Shown: piece after piece, positions 24,517-34,816 of the stretch | Position numbering within the stretch: position 1 is the first letter of the stretch | Layout of the letters: every line of letters starts with the position of its first letter | Assembly: GCA_021779635.1 (NCBI GenBank) | Contig: JAJYAH010000005.1 | Location: 1-35,228 of the forward strand | DNA length: 35,228 nucleotides | Reading direction: 5' to 3' | From: Pseudomonadota bacterium | Lineage (GTDB): Bacteria; Pseudomonadota; Alphaproteobacteria; Rhizobiales; Xanthobacteraceae | Made by a program: the position numbers and the translations under genes | Notes under the pieces: model-generated | The model's database searches: none | What the model saw: the letters and a program-made list of their open reading frames with translations, nothing else | What the model was told of the DNA's origin: nothing

Positions 24517-25203
24517 TCACGGCACCAGCTTGTAGCCACCAGCTTCCGTCACCAGTATCTCGGGATTGGCGGCATCTTTCTCGATCTTCTGTCGCAGCCG
24601 ATAGATGTGGGTTTCCAGGGTATGGGTGGTCACCCCGGAATTATAGCCCCAGACTTCCTGCAGCAGCGTTTCCCGCGACACCGGCAGCTGGCCGGCCCGA
24701 TAAAGAAATCGCAGGATGGCCGTCTCCTTTTCGGTCAGACGCACCTTCCGGGCGTTGGCGCCGGTCAGCATCTTGGAGCCGGGCCGAAAACTGTAGGGAC
24801 CGACCGAAAACACCGCATCTTCGCTGGCTTCATGCTGCCGAAGCTGCGCCCGGATCCGCGCCAGCAGCACCGCGAAACGAAAAGGCTTTGCGACATAGTC
24901 ATTGGCGCCGGATTCGAGCCCGAGAATGGTGTCCGAATCGGTGTCGTGTCCGGTCAGCATGATGATCGGCGCCTTGAAGCCGCCCTTGCGCAGGCTGCGT
25001 ACGACCTCGCGACCGTCGGTGTCCGGCAAGCCCACATCCATCAGCACGAGATCGGGCGCATTGGCCTTGGCGGCACTGGCGCCCTTTGCCCCGGTGTCGA
25101 CCGCGGAGGCTTCGAACTCGTCGTGCAACGACAACTGCTCAACCAGCGTATCGCGCAGATCGATGTCGTCATCCACGATTAGGATCTTGCGGGCGTTGGC
25201 CAT
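24517..25203 (-). CDS. OmpR-family response regulator
   Basis: 228 residues. The receiver domain has the acidic pocket DDD (11-13), phosphoacceptor Asp56 in LVLMDVGLPD, Thr84 in MLTGHD and Lys106 in YVAKPF. The C-terminal winged helix (about 132-226) includes LTEKETAILRFLYRAG and TTHTLETHIYRLRQKIE. The ATG at 25203 follows AGAGGA at nine bases; a TTG nine bases earlier is less likely. No histidine kinase gene is beside it. The neighbourhood (ftsK-lolA-xth) is shared with CenR-like regulators of envelope homeostasis as I recall, but the name is not secure. Confidence 0.9.
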   Translation of the reverse strand: MANARKILIVDDDIDLRDTLVEQLSLHDEFEASAVDTGAKGASAAKANAPDLVLMDVGLPDTDGREVVRSLRKGGFKAPIIMLTGHDTDSDTILGLESGANDYVAKPFRFAVLLARIRAQLRQHEASEDAVFSVGPYSFRPGSKMLTGANARKVRLTEKETAILRFLYRAGQLPVSRETLLQEVWGYNSGVTTHTLETHIYRLRQKIEKDAANPEILVTEAGGYKLVP

Positions 25204-25398
25204 GGCGTACAATCCTCTTGGGGCGCCGGTGCAAGCGCTAGCGCCTTTAGCCGGCTGTTCGTTGGTAGCGTGTCGGACGGTAATGTCTTGGTCGATAACG
25301 TCTTGCTTGATCGGTCCTGGTTCGTCTTGAGGTAGGGGATTGTTACAGATTCACAAGCCGAAACGCAGTCTACTCCAGAATCAGCGACCATTTGGATG

Positions 25399-25429
25399 AA
25401 TGTCCTGTAATGGCGCGAAATAGGACATT
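25399..25429. promoter_or_regulatory. Inverted repeat upstream of the L,D-transpeptidase gene
   Basis: AATGTCCT (25399-25406) and AGGACATT (25422-25429) are exact inverted copies separated by 15 nt. It lies about 40 bp before the chosen start of the L,D-transpeptidase gene, in the region divergent from the response regulator. It could be an operator of that regulator or another. Confidence 0.45.
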
Positions 25430-25466
25430 TTCAGTCAAGCCGGCAACCAAGCGGATTGCGATTCGC

Positions 25467-26036
25467 ATGAAAAAACAGGCTATTTCAGGTACTTATAAGA
25501 CAACATCGCGTGATCGACCGCTTGCGGCGATCCGAATTCGCACCGCCGCCGGCGACCCCCGCCGCGGCTGGCTCACGGCCGGTGGGCGAACGGTGCCGGT
25601 GGCGCTCGGACGGGGCGGCGTCAAGGCCAACAAGCGCGAAGGCGATGGCGGAACCCCGAAAGGGACGTTCCGGCCACGGCGATTGTGGTGGCGAGCCGAC
25701 CGCCATCCGAGGCCGCTTACATTCTTGCCGGTTCGCGCGATCCGGCCCGAGGACGCCTGGTGCGAAGATCCCTCAAGCCGGCATTACAACCAGCCGATGC
25801 GGCTGGCACGCGAGCACGGCGGCGACCGGCTCCGGCGCGACGACCATCTCTATGATTTCATCGTCGAGACCGATCACAACAGCTCTCCGCGCATCGCCGG
25901 CCGCGGCAGCGCGGTATTTCTGCATCTGGCGCGCGAGAATTTCTCGCCGACGGCCGGATGCGTCTCGATGACGAAGGCGGCGATGCTGCGCTTGCTGGCA
26001 CGGCTCGGGCCGGAGACGAAGATCATGATCGAGTAA
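25467..26036 (+). CDS. L,D-transpeptidase (YkuD domain)
   Basis: 189 residues. The YkuD catalytic block is near the end: FLHLARENFSPTAGCVSM with His153 and nucleophile Cys165. Earlier segments GGVKANKREGDGGTPKGTFR (about 50-69) and VETDHNSSPRI (about 133-143) are also typical of the family. Such enzymes form 3-3 peptidoglycan cross-links or attach proteins to the wall. No signal peptide is obvious, so export is uncertain. Start is uncertain: ATG at 25467 is favoured, while one at 25410 lies inside the inverted repeat at 25399-25429. A hydratase-like gene follows 24 bp later. Confidence 0.85.
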   Translation: MKKQAISGTYKTTSRDRPLAAIRIRTAAGDPRRGWLTAGGRTVPVALGRGGVKANKREGDGGTPKGTFRPRRLWWRADRHPRPLTFLPVRAIRPEDAWCEDPSSRHYNQPMRLAREHGGDRLRRDDHLYDFIVETDHNSSPRIAGRGSAVFLHLARENFSPTAGCVSMTKAAMLRLLARLGPETKIMIE

Positions 26037-26060
26037 GCATCCTGCCGAGGTATCAAACCC

Positions 26061-26846
26061 ATGCTCGATAAAACCCAGATAGAAGCGGCGTCACGGACCC
26101 TGCACGATCACTGGCGCGCCGGCACCAAGCTCGCAGCTCTCGAAGCGTCGCAGCGCCCGCGCGACCGCAAGGAAGCCTACGCGATCCAGGCGGCGCTCGA
26201 AAATCACGCGGCCGGAAACCTGTTCGGCTGGAAAATCGCCGCCACCAGCGCGGCCGGGCAGAAGCACATCAATGTCGATGGCCCGATGGCGGGACGCATC
26301 CTGTCCGAGACGGTCATTCCGGATGGCGGGACCGCTTCCATGGCGGGAAATGAAATGCAGGTCGCCGAACCCGAATTCGCCTTTCGCATGGCGACGGATC
26401 TGCCGCCGCGATCGTCGCCCTATTCCGTGCAACAGACTCTCGATGCGGTCGCCACGTTGCACCCGGCGATCGAGATTCCGGATTCGCGGTTCGCGAATTT
26501 CGTCAGCGCGGGTGCTGCGCAGATCATCGCGGACAATGCCTGCGCGCATTTGTTCGTTCTTGGCACGCCCTCCACCGCGAACTGGCGTTCGCTCGATCTG
26601 GTCGAGGAGAAACCGGTCATTACGCTGCGCGGCAGGCAATTCACCGGTTATGGCAAGAATGTGCTTGGCGACCCCCGAATCGCGCTGACGTGGCTCGCCA
26701 ATGAGCTCAGTCAGCTCGGCGTGACCTTGCGCACCGGCCAGATCGTGACAACCGGCACCTGCCACCCGCCGCTACCGATCCAGTCGGGCGACCTGTTCGA
26801 GGCCGATTTCGGCTTGATCGGCAGGGTGTCGGTGAGATTCGAATAA
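26061..26846 (+). CDS. 2-keto-4-pentenoate hydratase-like protein (FAH superfamily)
   Basis: 261 residues of the fumarylacetoacetate-hydrolase superfamily, hydratase branch (MhpD-like). The metal-binding acidic set is present: VAEPEFAFRM with Glu103/Glu105 and a further acid in IEIPDSRF (about 137-144). GWKIAATSAAGQ near 56-67 is also typical. The family hydrates 2-hydroxypenta-2,4-dienoates or related acids in aromatic meta-cleavage. No other catabolic gene is nearby, so substrate is unknown. It begins 24 bp after the L,D-transpeptidase stop. Confidence 0.88.
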   Translation: MLDKTQIEAASRTLHDHWRAGTKLAALEASQRPRDRKEAYAIQAALENHAAGNLFGWKIAATSAAGQKHINVDGPMAGRILSETVIPDGGTASMAGNEMQVAEPEFAFRMATDLPPRSSPYSVQQTLDAVATLHPAIEIPDSRFANFVSAGAAQIIADNACAHLFVLGTPSTANWRSLDLVEEKPVITLRGRQFTGYGKNVLGDPRIALTWLANELSQLGVTLRTGQIVTTGTCHPPLPIQSGDLFEADFGLIGRVSVRFE

Positions 26847-26928
26847 AAGCTCGTTCTTGACCTGCCCCCACGCAAGAGCGGGACGAGGCAGCGCGCCGAG
26901 CGCTTGGCCGGGACGACGGATTTTGTTG

Positions 26929-27618
26929 TTACCGATGCCCGAAGATCGCCGAGCCGATACGCACATGGGTGGCACCGAACTGGATCGCAATCGCGAAGTC
27001 CGCGCTCATGCCCATCGACAAGTTCTTCAATCCGTTGCGCGCGGCGATCTTTGCGGTCAGGGCGAAATGCGGCGCCGGCGCTTGATCGACCGGCGGGATG
27101 CACATCAGGCCGGAAATCGGCAAGCCGTATTTTTCGCGGCAGCTGGCAATGAAGCCGTCCGCCTCTGCCGCAGCGATGCCTGCCTTCTGGGGTTCCTCGC
27201 CGGTATTGATCTGGACGAACAATTCAGGCCGCCGTTTTTGAGAATCGATTTCCTTGGCTAACGCTTCGCAAATGCTCGGGCGGTCGACCGAATGAATGGC
27301 GTCGAACAGCGCAACGGCTTCCTTTGCCTTGTTGGATTGCAGCGGCCCGATCATATGCAGTGTGACGCCGGGGTAAACCGATATTAACCCGGGCCATTTT
27401 GCCTTGGCCTCCTGCACGCGATTCTCGCCGAATACGCGCTGTCCGGCCTCGATCACCGGCACGATCGCATCGGCGCCGAACGTTTTGGACACTGCGATCA
27501 GCGTTACCGACGCGCGATCCCGACGCGCTTCGTTGCAGGCGCGGAAGATATCGTATTCCACCGAAGCCAGCGCGTTTGGTAAAGGCGAGGTTATCGCCAA
27601 AGGTTTTTCAGGTGCCAT
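26929..27618 (-). CDS. yggS: PLP homeostasis protein (YggS/PLPBP family)
   Basis: 229 residues. The PLP-linking lysine is K45 in LIAVSKTF; FGENRVQEAKAKW (about 64-76), HMIGPLQSNKAKE and GLMCIPP follow in family order, and the end has SMGMSADFAIAIQFGATHVRIGSAIFG. The protein binds PLP and balances B6 vitamers and amino-acid pools; it has no known catalytic activity. It is divergent from the diguanylate cyclase gene, with 107 bp between starts. The catalytic-domain length matches the family. Confidence 0.93.
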   Translation of the reverse strand: MAPEKPLAITSPLPNALASVEYDIFRACNEARRDRASVTLIAVSKTFGADAIVPVIEAGQRVFGENRVQEAKAKWPGLISVYPGVTLHMIGPLQSNKAKEAVALFDAIHSVDRPSICEALAKEIDSQKRRPELFVQINTGEEPQKAGIAAAEADGFIASCREKYGLPISGLMCIPPVDQAPAPHFALTAKIAARNGLKNLSMGMSADFAIAIQFGATHVRIGSAIFGHR

Positions 27619-27725
27619 GTCATCTATCGATCATAAATTTACGAGGTAGCTCGAATTTTACCGAGTTCGGGAAAGGCTTTTTGAGCCCTCCTCTCTAACC
27701 GTTGATGTGGGGTCGGGGGATCAAG

Positions 27726-29426
27726 ATGTCACGCTTCACTTTCAACCGTAAAAGATTGAAACTCAAGAAGCTTCTCGGAATCCGCGCGCGGCTGGCGTTG
27801 CTGGCGCTGATCCTAGTGGCACCGCTGATGCTGGACCGCGCCCGTTCGCTCGAGAACACCCGCGCCAAAGAGATCGCGCAGGCCATCCAGGAATTCCAGA
27901 ATATCGCGCAGCGCAGCGTGCAAGCTCAGCGCGAGATCATCGCGTCGGTCGAGGCGATGATGAAATCAGCCGCTTATATCAGCGCTTCCGCCGGAGGCGT
28001 TGGCCGGAGCTGCGATATTCTGCGAACCAGCTTGAAGATCGAACTGCCCTGGATCAAGAGCATGTCGATCGTCGCCCGGGATGGCAGGGTTCAGTGTTCG
28101 ACATTGCCGGGCCTGGTCGGCATGGATATCGGCGATCGCGGCTATTTCGAGAGGGCATTGGAAACCCGCGGGGTCGTGTTCAGCGATTATGTGTTTGCCA
28201 GGGTCTCGAAGATACCGATGATGATGGGGGCCTATCCGGTTTCTGCGATCGCACCTGGCGAGGAAGCCGTCATCGTGGCGGGCATCAATCTCGACTGGAT
28301 GGCGAAGATCGTGGGCGATCTCGACGGCCGGTCCGGTATTTCAGCGGTGCTCATCGATAGCGAGGGGATGGTTCTGGCCGCTTCACCCGATCAGGCCGGC
28401 ATGATCGGCCGTCCACTGAACAATGCGCCCTTGCTGGCGGCCATCAATGACAAGGCGATGGGTTCGGACGAGGCGACCCAAACCACTGAGTTCACCGATG
28501 CGGACGGCTCAAGGCGCACGGTCAGTTCGACCCGTATTCCCGGCACCGGTTCGCGCCTGGTCGTCAGCGTCGACGAGGCCAAGGTTGCTGCGAGCACCAA
28601 TCGCGAAATTCGCACCGCCTATCTGCAATTGGGGCTGGTCTGCCTGTTGGTGCTGCTCGGCGCGCTGATCGCCGCGGAGAAGCTCATCATCCAACCGATC
28701 GAGATGATGGCGGCGATGACGGTTCGGTTCGGCCAGGGCGACTGGTCGGCGCGCGCGGCGCGCAGCCGCTTGCCGGCCGAATTTATTCCGCTGGCCCGCG
28801 CCTTCGACACCATGGCGGCGCAGCTTGGCCAGCGCGAGCGCGAATTGATCGCCACCAATGACCGGCTGACCGTGATGGCCTCGATCGACATGCTGTCCGG
28901 GCTCGCCAACCGGCGCGGTTTCCAGAGCCGGCTCGATTTCGAATGGATGAAGGCCCAGCAACAAGGTGGCCGCGACCTGTCTCTGCTGATGATCGACGTC
29001 GATCACTTCAAGCTGTTCAACGACACCTATGGCCATCCGGAAGGCGACGCCTGCCTCTCGAGGCTCGGCGAAACGCTGGCCGGAATTGCCGCTGAAAACA
29101 TCGGCTTTGCCGGACGCTATGGCGGTGAGGAATTCTGCCTGTTGCTGCCGAATACCGACATCGGCCGCGCGCTGCAGGTCGGCGAGACGGTACGCCTGGC
29201 GGTCCAGGCGCTCGCGATGCCTCACTGCACCAGCAGCCATCAAACCGTCACCGTCAGCGTCGGGGCGGCCTGCACCCGACCCACTGCTGCGCAGCAACCG
29301 GGCGATCTGATCGAGGCTGCCGACGCCGCCCTCTACGCCGCCAAGCGTCGCGGCCGCAACGCGGTGGCCCAGCACGGCCTGGTGCGGCTGGCGGACGACG
29401 GCGACCCGATCGCGCTGGCGAGCTAG
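27726..29426 (+). CDS. Membrane diguanylate cyclase (Cache-like sensor, HAMP, GGDEF)
   Basis: 566 residues. Membrane helix 1 (about 22-37), a periplasmic Cache-type sensor (about 40-295, with RDGRVQCSTLPGLVGMDIGDRGYFERAL), membrane helix 2 (about 298-320), HAMP (about 321-375) and a GGDEF domain (about 385-560). The active site is GGEEF (466-470), so it should make c-di-GMP. The usual inhibitory I-site RxxD five residues before GGEEF is replaced by ENIG, so product inhibition is probably lost. The ATG at 27726 follows GGGGGATCAAG. It is a likely source of signal for the PilZ protein, but no direct link is shown. Confidence 0.92.
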   Translation: MSRFTFNRKRLKLKKLLGIRARLALLALILVAPLMLDRARSLENTRAKEIAQAIQEFQNIAQRSVQAQREIIASVEAMMKSAAYISASAGGVGRSCDILRTSLKIELPWIKSMSIVARDGRVQCSTLPGLVGMDIGDRGYFERALETRGVVFSDYVFARVSKIPMMMGAYPVSAIAPGEEAVIVAGINLDWMAKIVGDLDGRSGISAVLIDSEGMVLAASPDQAGMIGRPLNNAPLLAAINDKAMGSDEATQTTEFTDADGSRRTVSSTRIPGTGSRLVVSVDEAKVAASTNREIRTAYLQLGLVCLLVLLGALIAAEKLIIQPIEMMAAMTVRFGQGDWSARAARSRLPAEFIPLARAFDTMAAQLGQRERELIATNDRLTVMASIDMLSGLANRRGFQSRLDFEWMKAQQQGGRDLSLLMIDVDHFKLFNDTYGHPEGDACLSRLGETLAGIAAENIGFAGRYGGEEFCLLLPNTDIGRALQVGETVRLAVQALAMPHCTSSHQTVTVSVGAACTRPTAAQQPGDLIEAADAALYAAKRRGRNAVAQHGLVRLADDGDPIALAS

Positions 29427-29574
29427 CGGTTTCGGCGTGGCTCCCTGCGCAGGATAAAAAGCCCGCGCGGCCGCTTCCTTCGACCGCCCAAGGCGTTGAC
29501 CCATCGCGGTCTTTTGTGGCCTAGTCCGCCGTCCTTTTGACCGGCCTTGAGACCCACGAAAAGCCTTCGATTCC

Positions 29575-32199
29575 ATGACCTCCGAACGCTACAACGCACG
29601 CGAATCCGAGCCGCGCTGGCAACGCCAGTGGGACGAAAAGGCGATCTTCGCCTCCAAAAACGACGACCCGCGGCCGAAATATTACGTGCTCGAGATGTTC
29701 CCCTACCCGTCCGGGCGGATCCATATCGGGCACGTCCGCAATTACACGCTGGGCGACGTGCTGGCGCGCTTCATGCGGGCCAAGGGTTTCAACGTGCTGC
29801 ACCCGATGGGCTGGGACGCGTTCGGCCTGCCGGCGGAGAATGCCGCGATCGAGCGCAAGGTCGCCCCCAAGGCGTGGACCTACGACAACATCGCCGCGAT
29901 GAAAAAGCAGCTGCGGTCGATCGGGCTGTCGCTCGACTGGTCGAGGGAATTCGCGACCTGCGATCCCTCTTATTACAAGCACCAGCAAAAGCTGTTCAAC
30001 GACTTCCTGCGCGCCGGGCTTGCCGAGCGCGAGCATCGCAAGATCAATTGGGACCCGGTCGACATGACTGTGCTCGCCAACGAGCAGGTGATCGACGGCC
30101 GCGGCTGGCGTTCGGGCGCGCTGGTGGAACAGCGCGAGATGAAGCAGTGGGTCTTCAAGATCACGAAATATTCGCAGGAGCTGCTCGACGCGCTCGATAC
30201 GCTGGATCGCTGGCCCGACAAGGTACGGCTGATGCAGCGCAACTGGATCGGCCGCTCCGAAGGTTTGCTGGTGCGATTCGCGCTTGATACCGCGACCACG
30301 CCTGATGGCGAGAGCGAGCTGAAGATATTCACGACACGGCCTGACACGCTGTTCGGCGCCAGGTTCATGGCGATCGCGCCGGATCACCCGTTGGCGCAGG
30401 CCGCGGCGGCGAAAAATCCGAAACTCGCGGATTTCATCGCGGAGGCAAAGCGTCACGGCACCGCCCAGGAAATTATCGATACCGCCGAGAAGCTGGGTTT
30501 CGACACCGGCATCCGGGCGGTTCATCCGTTCGACGAAAACTGGAAGCTGCCGGTCTACGTCGCCAATTTCGTGCTGATGGAATACGGCACCGGCGCGATC
30601 TTCGGCTGTCCCGCGCACGACCAGCGCGACCTCGACTTCGTGAACAAATATGGGCTCGGTAATACGCCGGTGGTGTGCCCGCCCGATGTCGATCCGAAGT
30701 CGTTCGTCATCACCGATGTCGCTTACGACGGCGACGGCCGCATGATCAATTCGCGCTTCCTCGACGGCATGACCATCGAGCAGGCGAAAGAGGATGTGGC
30801 CAAACGGCTTGAGGTTGAGGTGCGTGGCAATATGCCTGTCGGCGAGCGGCAGGTGAACTTCCGTCTGCGCGACTGGGGCATCTCGCGCCAGCGTTATTGG
30901 GGCTGTCCGATCCCGGTGATCCACTGCCCCACCTGCGACGTGGTGCCGGTGCCCGACACGGATTTGCCGGTGGTGCTGCCGGAGGATGTCAGCTTCGACA
31001 GGCCCGGCAATGCGCTTGACCACCATCCGACCTGGAAGCACGTCACCTGCCCGCAATGCGGGGCGAAGGCGGTGCGCGAAACCGATACCATGGACACCTT
31101 CGTGGATTCATCGTGGTATTTCGCGCGCTTCACCGATCCGTGGAATGAAACCGCGCCGACCACGCTACCGGTCGCGAACCGGATGATGCCGGTCGACCAA
31201 TATATCGGCGGCGTCGAGCATGCGATTTTGCATCTGCTGTACAGCCGCTTCTTCACCCGCGCCATGAAGGCCACCGGGCATATCGGCATGGATGAGCCGT
31301 TCGCCGGCATGTTCACGCAGGGCATGGTGGTGCACGAGACCTACAGCAAGGCCGACGGGACCTATGTGACGCCGGCCGAGATCCGGATCGAGACCGTCGC
31401 TGACGGCCGCCGCGCCAGCCTGATGGCATCCGGCGAGGAAGTCACGATCGGCCCGATTGAGAAGATGTCGAAGTCGAAGCGCAATACCGTCGATCCCGAC
31501 GACATCATCGCGACCTATGGCGCCGACGTCGCGCGCTGGTTCATGCTGTCGGACTCGCCGCCCGACCGCGACGTGATCTGGAGCGACGAGCGGGTGCAGG
31601 GCGCATCGCGCTTCGTGCAGCGGTTGTGGCGGCTGGTCAACGAATCCGCCGACATGGCCAGGACCGCGCCGGCGGCGCAGCCGGCGGCGTTCGGTGACGG
31701 CGCATTGGCGCTTCGCAAGGCGGCCCATGGGGCGCTGGAGAAGGTCTCCACCGGTATCGAAAAGCTGCATTTCAACGTCTGCCTGGCCTATATCCGGGAA
31801 TTCGCCAATGCGCTGGGCGAGGGGCTGGGGCGTCAGGGCGAGCCGGTGCCGGATCTGGCGTGGGCGGTTCGCGAGGCCGCCGTTATCCTGGTTCAACTGT
31901 TCGCGCCCATGATGCCGCATCTGGCGGAGGAATGCTGGCAGGTGCTGGGCCAGCCCGGTCTGGTTTCGGAGGCCAATTGGCCTAAAATCGAACGCGATTT
32001 GCTGGTTGAGGATACCGTGACGCTCGTGGTTCAGGTCAACGGCAAGAAACGGGGTGAGGTCACGGTGGCCAGCCATGCCCAGAATCCGGAAATTGAGGCT
32101 GCCGTTCTGGCTCTTGATGCGGTAAAACAAGCCCTGGGCGGTAACGCTGTCCGCAAGGTAATCATTGTTCCCAAGAGGATCGTGAATGTCGTTGGCTAG
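29575..32199 (+). CDS. leuS: Leucyl-tRNA synthetase
   Basis: 874 residues of a class I synthetase. The HIGH motif is HIGH at 50-53 in [15 protein letters not shown], and KMSKS is at 630-634. The editing (CP1) domain is recognised by [20 protein letters not shown] and later [16 protein letters not shown]. It charges tRNA-Leu and edits mischarged products. lptE begins 14 bases before the leuS stop, so the two are translationally linked, as in many Rhizobiales. Confidence 0.98.
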   Translation: MTSERYNARESEPRWQRQWDEKAIFASKNDDPRPKYYVLEMFPYPSGRIHIGHVRNYTLGDVLARFMRAKGFNVLHPMGWDAFGLPAENAAIERKVAPKAWTYDNIAAMKKQLRSIGLSLDWSREFATCDPSYYKHQQKLFNDFLRAGLAEREHRKINWDPVDMTVLANEQVIDGRGWRSGALVEQREMKQWVFKITKYSQELLDALDTLDRWPDKVRLMQRNWIGRSEGLLVRFALDTATTPDGESELKIFTTRPDTLFGARFMAIAPDHPLAQAAAAKNPKLADFIAEAKRHGTAQEIIDTAEKLGFDTGIRAVHPFDENWKLPVYVANFVLMEYGTGAIFGCPAHDQRDLDFVNKYGLGNTPVVCPPDVDPKSFVITDVAYDGDGRMINSRFLDGMTIEQAKEDVAKRLEVEVRGNMPVGERQVNFRLRDWGISRQRYWGCPIPVIHCPTCDVVPVPDTDLPVVLPEDVSFDRPGNALDHHPTWKHVTCPQCGAKAVRETDTMDTFVDSSWYFARFTDPWNETAPTTLPVANRMMPVDQYIGGVEHAILHLLYSRFFTRAMKATGHIGMDEPFAGMFTQGMVVHETYSKADGTYVTPAEIRIETVADGRRASLMASGEEVTIGPIEKMSKSKRNTVDPDDIIATYGADVARWFMLSDSPPDRDVIWSDERVQGASRFVQRLWRLVNESADMARTAPAAQPAAFGDGALALRKAAHGALEKVSTGIEKLHFNVCLAYIREFANALGEGLGRQGEPVPDLAWAVREAAVILVQLFAPMMPHLAEECWQVLGQPGLVSEANWPKIERDLLVEDTVTLVVQVNGKKRGEVTVASHAQNPEIEAAVLALDAVKQALGGNAVRKVIIVPKRIVNVVG

Positions 32200-32737
32200 G
32201 ATCCGCATCGCCGCACGGCTTCTGGCCGTGGCCGCACTGGCGGCGTTAACGGCCGGCTGCTTTCAGCCGATGTATGCCGAACATGCCGATGGAACTCCCG
32301 GCCTCCGCGACAAACTGCTGGCGGTGGAAGTTCCGCCCGTGAGCAAGCCGAACGCCTCGCACGAGGCGCGGATCCAGGTGGCCATCCGCAATGCACTGGC
32401 ATTCAAGCTCTACGGCAACGCCACCGGTGTGGCGCCGCTGTATCGTCTGGACCTGAAGTTCACGACCACCCGCTCGACGCTGATGATCGATCCCCTCACC
32501 GCGCTGCCGACCGACGAGGATTATGGCATCGATGCGCAATTCAACCTGGTCGAGATCGCCACCAACAAGACGGTGATGACCGGCACCACCTTCTCGCGGG
32601 TCTCCTACGATATTCCGGGCAGCTACCAGCGCTTTGCCCGCTACCGCGCCGTCCGCGACGCCGAGGATCGCGCCGCCGAGGAAATCGCCGAACATCTCCA
32701 GACCCGGCTGGCATCGTACTTCGCCACCGGGACCTAG
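32186..32737 (+). CDS. lptE: LPS-assembly lipoprotein LptE
   Basis: 183 residues. The N-terminal signal ends in LTAGC, a lipobox with the cysteine at about residue 25, followed by FQPMYAEH, the usual alphaproteobacterial LptE opening. The last part ([28 protein letters not shown]) is also characteristic. LptE plugs LptD in the outer membrane and receives LPS for surface insertion. It overlaps leuS by 14 bases and precedes holA, the common leuS-lptE-holA order. Confidence 0.92.
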   Translation: MSLARIRIAARLLAVAALAALTAGCFQPMYAEHADGTPGLRDKLLAVEVPPVSKPNASHEARIQVAIRNALAFKLYGNATGVAPLYRLDLKFTTTRSTLMIDPLTALPTDEDYGIDAQFNLVEIATNKTVMTGTTFSRVSYDIPGSYQRFARYRAVRDAEDRAAEEIAEHLQTRLASYFATGT

Positions 32738-32844
32738 CGACAAGCGCTCCACACACTTAACGTCGCCTGAGGAGCGCGCTCTTGCGCGGCTCGAACGATG
32801 GCCGCATCGTACTTATCTTCATCCTTCGAGTGGATAGAGCTAAC

Positions 32845-33873
32845 GTGGTCGCGCTGCGTGGAAGAGAAATCGACGCCTTTCTGGCCCGGCCCGATCCGGG
32901 GCGTCCCATCATTCTGCTCTACGGTCCTGATGCCGGACTGGTGCGCGAACGCGCCGATGCGTTGCTGGCATCCGCCGTCGACGATCCCAACGATCCGTTT
33001 TCACTGGTAAGGCTGGATGGCGACGAACTCTCGGCCGAGCCATCGCGGCTGGTCGATGAGGCGATGACGATCCCGCTGTTTGGCGGTCGCCGCGCGATTC
33101 GCATCCGCGCCGGCTCGCGCAGTTTTGCCAGCGGCATCGACACGCTGGCCGATTCGCCGCTGAAGGATTGCCGCATCGTCATCGAGGCCGGCGAATTGCG
33201 GCCGGAATCGCCGCTGCGCAAGGCCTGCGAGCGCGCCAAGACCGCGGTCGCGATCGGCTGCTATCCCGATGGCGAGCGCGACCTTGCAAAATTGATCGAC
33301 GATGAATTGCGGGTTTCGAATTTGCGCATCGCACCCGATGCGCGCGCGTCGCTGATGGCGTTGCTCGGCGGCGACCGTCAGGCCTCGCGTAACGAATTGC
33401 GCAAGCTGACGCTCTACGCCCACGGCAAAGGCGAGGTCACGCTCGAAGACGTGATGGCGGTGGTGGCCGACGCTTCCGAGCTCAAGATCGATCCGATCGT
33501 GGACGGCGCATTTGCGGGAAAGCCGGAGCTGGTCGAAACCGAATTTGCCAAGGCGATGGTCGCGGGCACCTATCCCGGCATGATTATTTCCGCGGCCCAG
33601 CGCCAGGCGGCGTGGCTGCACAAATCGGCCCTCGCGGCTGCCGAGGGAGCACCGGTAGCGACATTGCTCGACAGCGGTTTTCCGCGGCTGCATTTTTCGC
33701 GCAAGCCAAATGTCGAAACCGCGCTGCGCAATTTCAGCGCGGCGCGCCTGCTGACGATCATCGAACAACTCGCCTCGGCCGCGTTGGAAATGCGCAAACA
33801 GGCGTCGCTGGCTGCGGTCATCGCACAGCGCACGCTGCTGTCGATCGCGGTGAATGCAAAACGACGGGGGTAA
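32845..33873 (+). CDS. holA: DNA polymerase III delta subunit (HolA)
   Basis: 342 residues. The sequence begins VALRGREIDAFLARP and continues LLYGPDAGLVRERADALL (about 31-48), with the later HolA-like region IDPIVDGAFAGKPELVETEFAKAM. Delta opens the beta clamp within the clamp loader. I chose a GTG at 32845, because the family opens MVAL; the frame is open back to a TTG at 32782 but lacks homology there. It is convergent with parB, eight bases between stops. Confidence 0.9.
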   Translation: MVALRGREIDAFLARPDPGRPIILLYGPDAGLVRERADALLASAVDDPNDPFSLVRLDGDELSAEPSRLVDEAMTIPLFGGRRAIRIRAGSRSFASGIDTLADSPLKDCRIVIEAGELRPESPLRKACERAKTAVAIGCYPDGERDLAKLIDDELRVSNLRIAPDARASLMALLGGDRQASRNELRKLTLYAHGKGEVTLEDVMAVVADASELKIDPIVDGAFAGKPELVETEFAKAMVAGTYPGMIISAAQRQAAWLHKSALAAAEGAPVATLLDSGFPRLHFSRKPNVETALRNFSAARLLTIIEQLASAALEMRKQASLAAVIAQRTLLSIAVNAKRRG

Positions 33874-33880
33874 GGCGAAG

Positions 33881-34759
33881 TTAGGCGCCCTTGTCCAGTC
33901 GCCGCACGATCTCATCGAGCTGATCGAGGTCGCGGTAGCGGATGTGCACGGTGCCGCCGGGATCGCGGTGATCGACATTGACCGCAAGGCCGAGCGCGTC
34001 GCTGACCCGCTTTTCCAACGCGATCGTGTCGGGGTCTTTCGTCTTGCCGCCACGCGCCTTTTGCGGTTTGCGAACCGGAACACCCTCGACGTGCGCCAGC
34101 GCCTCGGCCTGACGCACATTGAGGCCTTCATCGACGATGCGCTTGGCGGCCGCGGCCGGGTCGGGCACGCCGATCAGCGCCCGCGCGTGGCCGGCCGACA
34201 GCCTGCCCGATGCGATGTAGGCCTGCACCTCGGCCGGCAGTTTCGTCAGCCGCATCATGTTGGCGACGTGGCTGCGGCTTTTGCCGACGATCTTCGCAAT
34301 CTCTTCCTGGCTGCGCTTGAATTCATCGGCGAGCGCGTGATAGCCCTGCGCCTCCTCCATCGCATTGAGATCTTCGCGCTGCACGTTTTCGATGATCGCG
34401 ATCTCGAGCGCCTCGCTGTCGTTGACATCGACCGGCACGATCGGGACCTCGTGCAGGCTGGCGATCTGCGATGCGCGCCAGCGGCGTTCGCCGGCGATGA
34501 TTTCGAAACGGTCCTGCGCGCCGCGCACCGGACGCACCACGATCGGCTGGATCACGCCGTGCTGCCGGATCGAATCGGCGAGCTCGGCAAGTTCAGCATC
34601 GGAAAAATCGCGGCGCGGATTACGCGGATTTGGTTTGAGAAATTCGATCGGCACCTTGCGCTGCGCACGCGGCCGATCCAGATGCGCGGCCTCGCCGCCG
34701 ACATCCCCGATCAGACTTGCAAGACCGCGGCCCAGTCGCGAACGCGCTTCGTCGGCCAT
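33881..34759 (-). CDS. parB: Chromosome partitioning protein ParB
   Basis: 292 residues. The opening RLGRGLASLIGD (about 8-19) is the ParA-contact motif of chromosomal ParB. The N-terminal CTP-binding domain has GERRWRA (90-96) and ENVQRED (124-130); a helix-turn-helix (about 151-172) binds parS. The C-terminal dimer part is Lys-rich at first. I prefer the ATG at 34759 with AAGGGAG ten bases upstream over a GTG 21 bases earlier. ParB clamps on parS and loads SMC; ParA lies upstream on the same strand. No parS consensus was found in the window. Confidence 0.95.
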   Translation of the reverse strand: MADEARSRLGRGLASLIGDVGGEAAHLDRPRAQRKVPIEFLKPNPRNPRRDFSDAELAELADSIRQHGVIQPIVVRPVRGAQDRFEIIAGERRWRASQIASLHEVPIVPVDVNDSEALEIAIIENVQREDLNAMEEAQGYHALADEFKRSQEEIAKIVGKSRSHVANMMRLTKLPAEVQAYIASGRLSAGHARALIGVPDPAAAAKRIVDEGLNVRQAEALAHVEGVPVRKPQKARGGKTKDPDTIALEKRVSDALGLAVNVDHRDPGGTVHIRYRDLDQLDEIVRRLDKGA

Positions 34760-34816
34760 CGCCAGCTCCCTTGGATTCACTCACATCACTCCGGATTGGA
34801 CGCTTATGTTCTCAAT

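Noticed and set aside
26847..26928. Possible degenerate repeat between the hydratase-like gene and yggS
   Set aside because: GC-rich with GCGGGACGAGGC-like wording but no clear inverted ends; too weak to call.
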